A stretch of 64,000 nt of DNA from assembly GCA_947570615.1 (NCBI GenBank), contig CANOVJ010000003.1, positions 1-64,000 of the forward strand, read 5' to 3'. Source of the stretch: an uncultured Lachnospiraceae bacterium. Its GTDB lineage: Bacteria; Bacillota; Clostridia; Lachnospirales; Lachnospiraceae. The notes under the pieces are model-generated. The model was not told where the DNA came from. It saw only the letters and a program-made list of their open reading frames with translations, and ran no database searches. A program made the translations under genes and the position numbers. Positions 1-7,940 of this stretch are shown here, piece after piece (positions within the stretch are counted from its first letter, which is position 1; the number at the start of each line of letters is the position of its first letter).

Positions 1-1
1 T

Positions 2-151
2 TTAGTGAGCGCCCCATATGGATTTCGAGAGGCTCCCGGTCTTGAAGAGGACGAAACACAGCAGCACCGTGTACCCCGCGCAGATCCAGATGGCCCCCAT
101 CAGGTCGCCGCCCGCCGCGATACCCTGCACCAGAACGGCGTAAATCGCCAT
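2..151 (-). pseudogene. 3' remnant of a membrane protein gene
   Basis: On the minus strand a frame ending in TAA at 4-2 encodes a hydrophobic helix (motif AIWICAGYTVLLCFVLFK) followed by a short polar tail, as at the C-terminus of a polytopic permease. The frame stays open a little further upstream of the ATG at 151, but the residues there look non-coding and the decayed Rpn gene lies just beyond. I infer the rest of the gene was lost by rearrangement. The family cannot be named. It could also be a chance frame. Confidence 0.3.
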
Positions 152-228
152 TGCTGACCGGAAGCCGGAGCATTGCCCTGGGGAGCGGCATACAGGGCGG
201 CAGGGGCGTACTGGCTATTATGTTCTGA

Positions 229-656
229 ATGCTCTTTGGCGACAGAAAATGGCTGTTGGAGTTTTACAATGCGCTGAACGATACAGCGTATGCCAACGAG
301 GACGATCTTACAGTCAACACGCTGGAACCCCAACATGGCTCTGAGAGGATTGTTCTATTTTGCCGATCTGTATAAAAAACTTCCTGGAAATGTGGATTTA
401 AGCGTCCGCAGGCGCATCCTGATTCCGACGCCTCATTACTCAGGGGCAAAACCCGGAGCTTATGCGAAAATGCCGGACACTCTCGGATTATCCCCTTTTC
501 GTGGCAGAGATACGAAAAAACCTGGAAACCATGACCATGGGAGACGCCGTCAGGAATGTGGTGGAGGAGCGTATCCTCCAACTGATTCAGGAGCATCCCG
601 AGGCGGATAATCTTACCATTGCAGGGATAGCGATAGGAACAGCCTATAACCAGTAA
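229..656 (+). pseudogene. Decayed Rpn-family nuclease (recombination-promoting) gene
   Basis: Three pieces in different frames match the intact Rpn-type gene at 62444. The first is an N-terminal piece (FGDRKWLLEFYNALND, about 232-320). The second is a middle piece (WNPNMALRGLFYFADLY, about 328-440) that parallels WNPNMPLRGLFYFTQQY in the intact copy. The third is a C-terminal piece (LMRKCRTLSDYPLFVAEI, about 456-656). The segment between pieces one and two, which carries much of the PD-(D/E)XK core, is missing, as is the segment between pieces two and three. Rpn proteins are DNA endonucleases linked to RecA-independent recombination. This copy cannot make a functional protein. Confidence 0.7.
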
Positions 657-669
657 AATTTTTTAGATA

Positions 670-699
670 TTGTACAAAGCCCCCCATTGATGCTATACT
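670..699 (+). promoter_or_regulatory. Candidate sigma-A promoter of the metQ-like gene
   Basis: TTGTAC (670-675) and TATACT (694-699) are separated by 18 bases, about 85 bases upstream of the metQ-like start. The -10 box is good and the -35 box is weak. No SAM riboswitch or T-box fold was recognised in the 128 bases before the gene, although methionine-transport genes often carry one. Confidence 0.45.
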
Positions 700-784
700 C
701 TGTACTTGAACAAAAGAAAGACAAAAAGCAGCTGTCTGAAACAGAAACAGGCAGCAGCGCAACTTCAATGAGGAGGATAACATC

Positions 785-1597
785 ATGAAAAAATTTCTGG
801 CAGTATTGCTCACAGGAGCCTTTGCGGTGGCGGCCCTTTGCGGCTGCGGCGCGGGCGGCGGTAACGATAAGGTAATCAAAGTGGCGGCGTCCGCCACGCC
901 CCATGCGGAGGTGCTTGAACAGGCCAAAGCGCTTCTGACGGAGCAGGGTTATGATTTGCAGGTAACGGTTTTTGACGATTATGTACAGCCCAACGAGGTG
1001 GTGGAGAGCGGCGAGTTCGACGCCAACTATTTCCAGCATATCCCTTATCTTGACAGCTTCAACGAGGAAAAGGGAACTCATCTGGTCAACGCAGGCGGCA
1101 TCCACTATGAGCCCTTCGGGATCTATCCCGGTACCAGAGGAAGTCTTTCCGAGGTGGCGGACGGAGACAGCATCGCGGTGCCAAACGACACCACCAACGA
1201 GGCCAGAGCGCTTTTGTTATTGCAGGATAACGGACTGATCACTTTAAAGGACGGGGCAGGCTTAAGCGCGACAGTGAACGATATTGCGGAGAACCCCCAC
1301 AACCTTGAGATCGTGGAGTTGGAGGCCGCGCAGGTACCCAGAGTGGTGGAGGAGGTCGCCTTTGTGGTGCTGAACGGAAACTATGCGCTGGAGGCGGGTT
1401 TTTCCGTAGCCAGGGATGCCATCGCTTACGAGAGCTCTGATTCGGAGGCCGCAAGAACCTATGTGAACGTGATCGCCGTGAAGGAAGGGAACGAAAATTC
1501 CGCTAAGATTAAGGCGCTGGTGGATGTGCTCAAGTCTGACGATATTAAGAATTACATAAACCAGACCTATGACGGAGCCGTTATTCCTTTCGAATAA
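785..1597 (+). CDS. metQ: MetQ/NlpA-family substrate-binding lipoprotein
   Basis: This 270-residue protein is the normal size for MetQ. It has an N-terminal lipoprotein signal with the lipidated Cys at about residue 21 (LCGC) and a type-2 periplasmic-binding fold typical of NlpA (VAASATPHAEVLE; FDANYFQHIPYL; AVPNDTTNEARALLLL). The family binds D/L-methionine or related amino acids at the outer membrane face of an ABC importer. The start is set by AGGAGG at 771-776. The usual partners metN (ATPase) and metI (permease) are absent; the next gene encodes a LysR regulator only 24 bases downstream. It may serve a transporter encoded elsewhere or have another ligand. Confidence 0.88.
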   Translation: MKKFLAVLLTGAFAVAALCGCGAGGGNDKVIKVAASATPHAEVLEQAKALLTEQGYDLQVTVFDDYVQPNEVVESGEFDANYFQHIPYLDSFNEEKGTHLVNAGGIHYEPFGIYPGTRGSLSEVADGDSIAVPNDTTNEARALLLLQDNGLITLKDGAGLSATVNDIAENPHNLEIVELEAAQVPRVVEEVAFVVLNGNYALEAGFSVARDAIAYESSDSEAARTYVNVIAVKEGNENSAKIKALVDVLKSDDIKNYINQTYDGAVIPFE

Positions 1598-1621
1598 AAT
1601 CAGTATAATAAGGAAAATACC

Positions 1622-2530
1622 ATGACACTGACACAACTGCGCTATGTGCTTGCGGTGGCGGACACCCACTCCATGAATGAAGCCGCCAGAACCCTTTTTA
1701 TCGCCCAGCCCAGCCTCTCCCAGGCGGTGAAGGAGCTGGAGGAGGAGATCGGCATCACCCTTTTTAACAGAAGCAACAGGGGGGTTAGGATCACGCCGGA
1801 GGGGGAGGAGTTTTTAGGCTACGCCAGACAGGTGGTGGAGCAGTACCGGCTGGTGGAGGACCGGTATATTGAAAAGCGCAACAGCAGGAAAAAGTTCAGC
1901 GTTTCCATGCAGCATTATACCTTTGCGGTTAAGGCCTTCGTGGAGCTGGTAAAGCAGTTCGGTATGGACGAGTACGAGTTTGCGGCTCATGAGACCAGGA
2001 CCTATGAGGTCATTGAGGATGTGAAAAATTTCAGAAGTGAGATCGGGATTCTCTATGTGAACGATTTCAACCGGGCTGTGCTGACCAAGCTCTTTCAGGA
2101 GTCGGAGGTGGAGTTTCACGATATTTTGCAGTGCGGCATCTATGTGTATATGTGGAAGGGGCATCCCCTTGCGGGAAGGAGCGAAATCGCCATGGAGGAG
2201 CTGGACGAGTATCCCTGCCTTTCCTTCGACCAGGGGGTGAACAATTCCTTTTACTTTTCGGAGGAGGTGCTGAGCACCTACGCATACAGGCGTCTGATCA
2301 AGGTCGATGACAGGGCCACGGTCCTGAATCTCATGGTGGGACTCAACGGATTTATCCTCTGTTCCGGGATCATCTGCGAGAGCCTGAACGGTTCCGATTA
2401 CTGTGCGGTCAGGCTCAAATCCGACCAGGTCATGACCATTGGTTACCTGAAAAGAAAAGGAGTGGCCATCAGTCCTCTGGGGCAGAAGTACCTGGAGGAG
2501 GTGGAGAAGTTCCGGGAGAGTGTGCTGTAG
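1622..2530 (+). CDS. LysR-family transcriptional regulator
   Basis: This 302-residue protein has an N-terminal winged HTH (about residues 1-60: QLRYVLAVADTHSMNEAARTL, FIAQPSLSQAVKELEEEIG) and a C-terminal effector-binding domain of the periplasmic-binding type. It lies 24 bases after the metQ-like gene on the same strand and is probably cotranscribed with it, so it may respond to the same amino acid or sulfur compound. That link is inference. Length and domain order are normal for the family. Confidence 0.9.
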   Translation: MTLTQLRYVLAVADTHSMNEAARTLFIAQPSLSQAVKELEEEIGITLFNRSNRGVRITPEGEEFLGYARQVVEQYRLVEDRYIEKRNSRKKFSVSMQHYTFAVKAFVELVKQFGMDEYEFAAHETRTYEVIEDVKNFRSEIGILYVNDFNRAVLTKLFQESEVEFHDILQCGIYVYMWKGHPLAGRSEIAMEELDEYPCLSFDQGVNNSFYFSEEVLSTYAYRRLIKVDDRATVLNLMVGLNGFILCSGIICESLNGSDYCAVRLKSDQVMTIGYLKRKGVAISPLGQKYLEEVEKFRESVL

Positions 2531-2581
2531 ATTTGAGAACGGATGCCAGGCGCCGCCAGACATCCTTGTATAAAAAAGTGG

Positions 2582-2606
2582 GGCAGGGGAAGGATATTCC
2601 CCTGCC
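2582..2606 (-). terminator. Intrinsic terminator between convergent genes
   Basis: A perfect 10-bp stem (GGCAGGGGAA / TTCCCCTGCC) with a 5-base loop. Read on the minus strand it is followed by CCAC and a run of six T, so it best serves the HTH-GGDEF gene ending at 2609. It may also stop the LysR transcript. Confidence 0.75.
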
Positions 2607-2608
2607 TG

Positions 2609-3262
2609 CTATTTACAGTCCCGGATCGCCGTGTGCAGTCTGGTAAAGAGCTCGTCGTACTTTACGGTTCTGGCCTCCGGCTCCACGATGCTGACGTGGA
2701 GGCTTAAGGGAAACTGCTTTCCTTCATATTCAAAGCCGGTTCCGTTTTCAGACAGGAGCTTACGGGCGATTTCCTCCGCGTAGCTGCGATCCTCCCGATT
2801 GGTAAGCAGTGCGAATTCATCCCCTCCGATACGAAAAACCATGTCCTGCGCTCCGGCGGCGTCGTTTAATCTGCGCAGGGTTTCCAGGATTGCCAGATCC
2901 CCCGCCCTGCGGGAAATCTCGTTGACAGGGTGAAGGTTTTTGATGTCGCAGCACACAAAAAAACAGTTTTTTCTCTCCGAAAACAAATCATACAATTCGC
3001 TGATGTCTACGTTATTTCTTCCTTTCATATATGCATCTCCATTCTCCAGAGGGCCGAGAAGCCGTGGATAAAGCTCCGAATACCGTGTCTGTCTGCGGAC
3101 AAGATAATCGTGAACGCTTATGTGATTCACGCATCGAAAGAGCTTTTCCAGAGTTGACCGGGAGCAATAGCAGTTTCTGGCCACATCCTCCGTTGTGATC
3201 TCCTGCTCCGGATGATTTTCCATATAAGTGAGAGCGTCTTTCAGCAGTTCGATTTTCCCCAT
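2609..3262 (-). CDS. AraC-type HTH fused to a GGDEF domain
   Basis: This 217-residue protein combines two parts. Residues 1-57 resemble a single AraC-type helix-turn-helix subdomain (EDVARNCYCSRSTLEKLFR). Residues about 85-215 are a GGDEF domain with intact motif (RIGGDEFALL) and the upstream metal-binding Asp region (FVCCDIKNLHPVNEIS). GGDEF domains make cyclic di-GMP or act as nucleotide sensors. There are no membrane segments. A full AraC DNA-binding domain has two HTH motifs; only one is obvious here, so DNA binding is inferred. AAAGGAG lies about 10 bases before the start, and a perfect 14-bp palindrome sits further upstream. Confidence 0.8.
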   Translation of the reverse strand: MGKIELLKDALTYMENHPEQEITTEDVARNCYCSRSTLEKLFRCVNHISVHDYLVRRQTRYSELYPRLLGPLENGDAYMKGRNNVDISELYDLFSERKNCFFVCCDIKNLHPVNEISRRAGDLAILETLRRLNDAAGAQDMVFRIGGDEFALLTNREDRSYAEEIARKLLSENGTGFEYEGKQFPLSLHVSIVEPEARTVKYDELFTRLHTAIRDCK

Positions 3263-3288
3263 GCAGGCCGGCTCCTTTCAGGTTTCTT

Positions 3289-3302
3289 ACAGCGCTGTAA
3301 AT
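3289..3302. promoter_or_regulatory. Perfect 14-bp palindrome, candidate operator
   Basis: TTACAGCGCTGTAA is fully palindromic and lies 27-40 bases upstream of the HTH-GGDEF start, between that gene and the exosortase gene. Position and symmetry fit an operator, perhaps for autoregulation. No second copy was noticed. Confidence 0.45.
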
Positions 3303-3366
3303 ACAGGATACCATATGCAGAAAAGGTTTGCTGGATATTTTGGGTAAAACCGTGCGGGAAATATGA

Positions 3367-4221
3367 TCATGGAATTCTGTGGTTTCTGATCCTTCTTTTC
3401 ATCGTATCCGCAAGGAAGAAGAGGGCCAGCGCCGCACCGCAGACAGACAGCACCAGCGCCGTATAGTCAGCGAACGCCCCGGACTCGTTTCTCCACGGTC
3501 TGCTCAGAACCGGGATGCCCAGAACGAAGAAAAAATACCAGAAAACGGGCTGGAGAAGACGAAGGAAATCCTGAAGCAGACCCGCTTTTCTTCCAAAGGA
3601 GGTCTGTTCCTGGACAGGGGAGCGAAAGAGCTTCAGGGTCAGAGCATCCATCAGGCGGCAGATCGCCAGCAGGGAGGTAAAGTATACTCCGACGCCGATC
3701 AGCGTATGGAGTCTGTCCGGGGTGAGCCATCCGCCGGGGATGTTTCTCTCCCGGAAGAAGGGGGACTGCTCCAGAAAAAGAGGAAGCCGGATGGATAAGA
3801 GGATCCGCAATCCATTGACCATAATGGTTAATATAAAGGAGACCGAAAAGCCGACAGCGATCCAGCCCAGACCATCCGCCAGTCTTCGAAGTTTTCCGCA
3901 GGACGCTCTCCTGGCGGACATGGCCCGGTGGAAAAAGGAAAAAATCAGCGCGGCGGCGGTGATGATCATAAACTGAAAGCCGCTGCAGGATCTGGCGATG
4001 ATAAAGCGAAGGCTGTGGCTGACATATCCTACGCCGGGGACATTCTCAAAGGCAATCCCGCTTAAAGCGCTCACCCACCAGGCGGTGGGTGAGAGGAGCC
4101 ATTTCAGATCGTCGCTGCCGGCCGCTTTGTAAAACAGCTTAAGGCCGGCCAGAATGATCAGAGTGATCAGATAAAAAAGGCCATATTGCTTTATCAGATT
4201 TTTCAGGGTGGAAAAACTCAT
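3367..4221 (-). CDS. Exosortase/archaeosortase-family transpeptidase
   Basis: This is a polytopic membrane protein of about 284 residues with seven to eight predicted helices. It carries the exosortase triad in order: Cys in ARSCSGFQFM (about residue 79), Arg in NGLRILLS (about 139) and His in DRLHTLIG (about 172). Exosortases cut and transfer proteins bearing PEP-CTERM-like tails. The gene follows the VIT-vWA gene by 18 bases in the same direction, and that protein has such a tail, so it is the obvious substrate. GAGGT at 4228-4232 is too close to the ATG at 4227, so I place the start two codons later. The subfamily is not assigned; XrtK-like is possible but unverified. Confidence 0.82.
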   Translation of the reverse strand: MSFSTLKNLIKQYGLFYLITLIILAGLKLFYKAAGSDDLKWLLSPTAWWVSALSGIAFENVPGVGYVSHSLRFIIARSCSGFQFMIITAAALIFSFFHRAMSARRASCGKLRRLADGLGWIAVGFSVSFILTIMVNGLRILLSIRLPLFLEQSPFFRERNIPGGWLTPDRLHTLIGVGVYFTSLLAICRLMDALTLKLFRSPVQEQTSFGRKAGLLQDFLRLLQPVFWYFFFVLGIPVLSRPWRNESGAFADYTALVLSVCGAALALFFLADTMKRRIRNHRIP

Positions 4222-4239
4222 TTTCATACCTCACTTCAA

Positions 4240-6288
4240 TTAAGGGTTGGAGGTTTGCAGACAGGTTTTTCTCCGGCGCATTCTCCGCACCCATGTCAGA
4301 ACCAGCGCCAGTGCGGCCGACATGATCAGGATCAGCTCTCCGGGCTCGCAGCCGATGCGGTAACCGCCCACCGCCAGATCGGAAACCTGCAGAGGAAGGG
4401 GCAGCGGCTGGTTTACGTCCGTGCTCTGGGCCTGTGGATTGCGGATGGTATCCACCACGGCCACAAAGGAGGTATAAGGCGTCATGATGCTGTATTTCAG
4501 ACCAATCTGTGTGATCTGGTACTTTATGTCGGGATCGTTTTCGTTGATACCGTAGTCTGTCAGGCGTTCGATTCTCTTGCGGGCCCACAGATAGCGGATC
4601 GCCTCGTTGTCCTTCAGGGGCTTAATCTGGTCTACGGGAATCTCCTTTACAAATTTCTGACTGCCGTTGTTTCCGGTGATTTTGACTGCTCCGGTCAGCT
4701 CACCCCGCCATTTTCCGTATACCACGATGGGTCTCTGGGCAAAGAGGGTGGGGAGCTTCTGGGGCTCCACGTGGTAGGTATCGAACCCGTCGAAGCTGAC
4801 CTGGATATCTGTCAGAACCGGGGACTCGATGTAGGTGCGGAAGCGCTCTGCGGTTTCAACGGCTTCATCGGAGTCTGTCACCACGAAGGATTCGCCGATG
4901 CCGGCCTTTGCAATGCCGTCGATGAGGTATCGGTTGACTGCGGTTCCGATCCCGAAGGAAAAAAAGCTCACCCGATCCAGGTTTTCGTCTATGATGTTGA
5001 AAATTTCCCTTTCTCCGGAGATATAGCCGTCGGTGATGATGACCACGCTGTGGGCGCTCTTTTCCTTCCCCAGATAGGGCAGGGACGCCTCGAGGGCCGG
5101 GGCCAGCTCTGTTCCGCCGCCGCCCTCCTGTTCGTCGATCAGATCTGTGGCGAGCCTGACGTTCTCCTGCGTGGCATTCATGGGAGTGGACGACATGAGA
5201 AGCGCGTCGTCTGAAAAAAGCATCAGGTTAAAGGTATCCGTTTCCCGCAGGTTGGCCACCAGATTTTTGATGAGATCCTTGGCGGTATCCAGGGGGAAAC
5301 CGGACATGGAGCCGGAGACATCCAGCACAAACATATAGTCCCGGGGAGGGATGTCCTCCAGTTCGCACCGCTCCGGGGGCTGGACCATCAGCATGAAGTA
5401 GTTTTCATCCTCCCCGGTGTTGAGCATAAGCCCGCAGTCGATCTCGTCCCCGTTCAGCTTATATTCCAGTATGTAATCCCGGTTTCCGGCGTAATCGTCA
5501 GATTTCTCAAGGGTGATTTTCGCGGAGGAATCCCCGTTTTTTGTGACACGAATGTCATGGGTGGTGCTGGAAATATCCGCGATGGGTACGCCTGCGGAGA
5601 GGTTGACGGTGATGTCGTACTTTCCGGGAGGCGTTTTGCCCTCTGACAGGTAAGGCGTCTCCACCCAGTCGTCCTCCACGGCGGTATTGTCGGATTCATC
5701 CGTATTTTCCTTTTTGGGACTGGCATATCTGGGGCCGACCACTGTGGGGAATACAAACTGGTAGGTGTTTTCCTCGGGCTCGATCAGCTCTGTGTAGTGC
5801 AGCTCAATGCGCACGTCGTCTCCGGGCATGATATTTGCGATATCCATGGTAAAGACGTTGGGACGCTGCTGTTCCAGCAGGGAGGCGCTTTTTCCCTCGC
5901 TTTTGGCGGTCTCGAAGGTCTCCTTTGCCTCCTCCTTTTTTTGGATCTGCGCCGTGACGATGTTGTCGCCGATGATCATCTGCATCCCGTGAATGGTCAC
6001 ATTCTCGGAGGCAGGGAAAACATAGCTGGCGTTTATGGGCTTTTCCCCTTCGTTGGCGTAGGTCTGTACCACCCGGGTTTCGGCGATGATGCCGTCTATG
6101 TTGGTGGTCACCGAGGTGTCCTTTAAGGGGAAACGGTCGACAGAAGGGTCTCCGCTTAAGATCACGATGTAGGGAGCAAGGGCTTCTTCCTCCTCCTTTT
6201 CCTCTTCCCTGGCATGGACAGGAAAGGGAAGCAGGAGAAAAACAAGTAACGCGGTCATCATACATAGAAGTGTTTTGTGTTTTTTCAT
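4240..6288 (-). CDS. Secreted VIT-vWA protein with PEP-CTERM-like tail
   Basis: This is a protein of about 682 residues. It has a signal peptide (residues 1-26), an acidic spacer and a VIT domain (about 40-175, inter-alpha-trypsin inhibitor type). A von Willebrand A domain (about 316-490) has the MIDAS motif DVSGS from D323, so it should bind a divalent metal and a protein ligand. The last 37 residues show a short CEPGE motif, a hydrophobic helix and a basic end (RRMRRRK), the three-part layout of exosortase substrates. The exosortase gene follows directly. The start is at the ATG preceding MKKHKTLL, because AGAGG lies just upstream; an in-frame ATG at 6330 exists. Surface attachment or release after cleavage is inferred. 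Confidence 0.85.
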   Translation of the reverse strand: MKKHKTLLCMMTALLVFLLLPFPVHAREEEKEEEEALAPYIVILSGDPSVDRFPLKDTSVTTNIDGIIAETRVVQTYANEGEKPINASYVFPASENVTIHGMQMIIGDNIVTAQIQKKEEAKETFETAKSEGKSASLLEQQRPNVFTMDIANIMPGDDVRIELHYTELIEPEENTYQFVFPTVVGPRYASPKKENTDESDNTAVEDDWVETPYLSEGKTPPGKYDITVNLSAGVPIADISSTTHDIRVTKNGDSSAKITLEKSDDYAGNRDYILEYKLNGDEIDCGLMLNTGEDENYFMLMVQPPERCELEDIPPRDYMFVLDVSGSMSGFPLDTAKDLIKNLVANLRETDTFNLMLFSDDALLMSSTPMNATQENVRLATDLIDEQEGGGGTELAPALEASLPYLGKEKSAHSVVIITDGYISGEREIFNIIDENLDRVSFFSFGIGTAVNRYLIDGIAKAGIGESFVVTDSDEAVETAERFRTYIESPVLTDIQVSFDGFDTYHVEPQKLPTLFAQRPIVVYGKWRGELTGAVKITGNNGSQKFVKEIPVDQIKPLKDNEAIRYLWARKRIERLTDYGINENDPDIKYQITQIGLKYSIMTPYTSFVAVVDTIRNPQAQSTDVNQPLPLPLQVSDLAVGGYRIGCEPGELILIMSAALALVLTWVRRMRRRKTCLQTSNP

Positions 6289-6646
6289 CTTTCCTCTTAT
6301 CTTCCTTTCATTTCGCCGGGCGGACAGCATCTGCCGGGAAAAGAGATGCGTGACCGGGCGCGGTATCCGTTGTTCTGAGAATACAATATCCAGGCATCAA
6401 ACTGGCATCAGAGTCCCATCAGATTTCCATCTAAGTTGTATCATTTTTGCATCATCCTCCGACAGAAGCGTACTGGGGCGCACGCAGGCCCCGGAGGGTC
6501 CTTCCGCCCGCAGCGGATCTTTCCTTACGGCAAATTCAGGTGTTTTCTTTTGGAGAGGGTTGTTATAAAATAAAAAAGAAATCATATGACAGCAGACCTG
6601 TGCCTGGAAAACGAAGGGGCGCAGGGGGATGCGCGGAGGAATGGAA
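6289..6646. other. Divergent intergenic region
   Basis: This stretch of about 350 bases lies between the VIT-vWA gene (leftward) and the sce7726-like gene (rightward). It should hold both promoters, but I see no convincing -35/-10 pair. Three spaced TGATG-type repeats lie around 6395-6430 (minus-strand view), and an AT-rich TATAAAAT-like box lies near 6565-6572. No gene is apparent. Confidence 0.3.
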
Positions 6647-7285
6647 ATGGAACTTCTGCATGACCGGGATATCAGGGAGCCTCTGTTCGATTTTCTGGAA
6701 GAGACCTACGGCAAGGTCAGGATCCTGGAGGAAAAGACCATGGGACGCTCAAGGGCCGACGCGGTGATGGTCACGGAATCGGCGCTTTACGGGATCGAGA
6801 TCAAGAGCGACGCGGACGGCTATGCCAGACTGGCCCGGCAGATCGGGGACTATGATCTCTATTACGATTACAATTATGCGGTGATCGGAACCAGCCATGC
6901 CGCCCATATCGAAGAACGCCTGCCCCTGTGGTGGGGAATCATCACGGTGGAGGCGGTGGAGAGGGAGGCGGATTTTTATATTCTGAGAAAGCCACTCCCC
7001 AACCCGAAAATGGACTGGAACCGGAAAATCAGCATCCTGTGGAGGCCGGAGCTGGCCCGGATCCAGAAGCGCAATCATCTGCCGGAATATAAGGAAAAGA
7101 GCAAGCTCTTTGTGCAGAGGAAGCTCCTTGAAAAAATACCCGGGCCTGTTTTGAGCGCGGAGCTCTCTCAGGAGCTGTTCGAGAGAGATTACACCCTGAT
7201 CGGGGAGCAGATCGAAGCCTTTCGCAGTCAGAAGGAAAGACCGGCGGGAACACCCAGGAGAAAAAGACGAAGGCGGCATGGTTAA
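6647..7285 (+). CDS. sce7726-family protein, PD-(D/E)XK nuclease-like fold
   Basis: This protein of about 212 residues opens with LLHDRDIREPLFDFLEE, typical of sce7726-family proteins. It has an acidic/lysine core (ADAVMVTESALYGIEIKSDAD), in which D and E-x-K fit a restriction-endonuclease-like active site, followed by a QIGDYDLYYDYNYAVIG segment. The function of the family is not established. The tail is strongly basic (RRKRRRR). GGAGGA at 6635-6640 best positions the ATG at 6647; ATGs at 6629 and 6641 are in frame. Its end overlaps the next gene by 8 bases, indicating translational coupling. Confidence 0.72.
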   Translation: MELLHDRDIREPLFDFLEETYGKVRILEEKTMGRSRADAVMVTESALYGIEIKSDADGYARLARQIGDYDLYYDYNYAVIGTSHAAHIEERLPLWWGIITVEAVEREADFYILRKPLPNPKMDWNRKISILWRPELARIQKRNHLPEYKEKSKLFVQRKLLEKIPGPVLSAELSQELFERDYTLIGEQIEAFRSQKERPAGTPRRKRRRRHG

Positions 7286-7829
7286 TATGGAGGAAATCAG
7301 ACTGGTAAGACCTGCCCTGGAATACGGGGAGGATATCATGAAATTCCGGCAGGAGTTTCTGGAGCATGACCCCTGTGAGGACATGGGAGGGTGCTATGAG
7401 CTGCGGAACTGTGAGAGCGCCGGGCAGTGGGTCGAAAGCGCGGAGAGGATGCGAAGCAGACAGACCTGCCCCGAGGGACTGGTGGATTCGGACATTTATC
7501 TGGCTGTCCGGACAGGGGATAACCGGATTGTGGGAGTGATCGAGTTTCGCCACCACATCAATCACCCTGTCCTGGGACTCTGGGGCGGGCACATCGGGTA
7601 TTGCGTCAGGCCCGCCGAGAGACGGAAGGGATATGCACGGGAAATGCTCCGTCAGACGCTGGCCCTTTGCAGGGACTATGGGGTAGAGAAAGTGATGGTC
7701 ACCTGCGATGAAGGAAATATTGCAAGTGAGAGAACCGTTCTTGCAAACGGCGGCGTCTATGAAAAAACGGTGTGGTCAGACGGGCTTTCCACTTATATGA
7801 AGCGGTTCTGGATCCGGACGGACGCCTGA
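7278..7829 (+). CDS. GNAT-family N-acetyltransferase
   Basis: This 183-residue protein has the GNAT fold. The acetyl-CoA loop is seen as VRPAERRKGYAREML (Q/R-x-x-G-x-G/A type), preceded by the central strand IGYCV and followed by VMVTCDEGNIASERTVLANGG, as in RimJ-like enzymes. The substrate is unknown. The start overlaps the end of the sce7726-like gene. It is the last intact gene before a block of decayed genes. Confidence 0.85.
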   Translation: MVNMEEIRLVRPALEYGEDIMKFRQEFLEHDPCEDMGGCYELRNCESAGQWVESAERMRSRQTCPEGLVDSDIYLAVRTGDNRIVGVIEFRHHINHPVLGLWGGHIGYCVRPAERRKGYAREMLRQTLALCRDYGVEKVMVTCDEGNIASERTVLANGGVYEKTVWSDGLSTYMKRFWIRTDA

Positions 7830-7830
7830 T

Positions 7831-7940
7831 TCAAAACGGAATTCGTCCGGACGCAAAGCCGTCTGATAATAGAGGGACACACTTCGCAATTTCTTCAAGC
7901 GTCATCTTTCCCTTTTTTATAAATCTTTCTGCGGTTTCAC
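7831..7940 (-). pseudogene. Possible 3' fragment of an Rpn-type or similar gene
   Basis: The minus strand has an open stretch ending in TGA at 7833-7831 that encodes a helix of the kind ERFIKKGKMTLEEIAK. This resembles the C-terminal tail of Rpn-family and related gut proteins, where a line such as GKSLEVIAQELEE occurs in the copy at 62444. Upstream it runs into the cysteine desulfurase remnant at about 7940, so a recombination junction lies there. The fragment is short and the assignment tentative. Confidence 0.3.

Noticed and set aside
657..784. SAM riboswitch or T-box before the metQ-like gene
   Set aside because: The leader is short and lacks the conserved stems or motifs I know for these elements.
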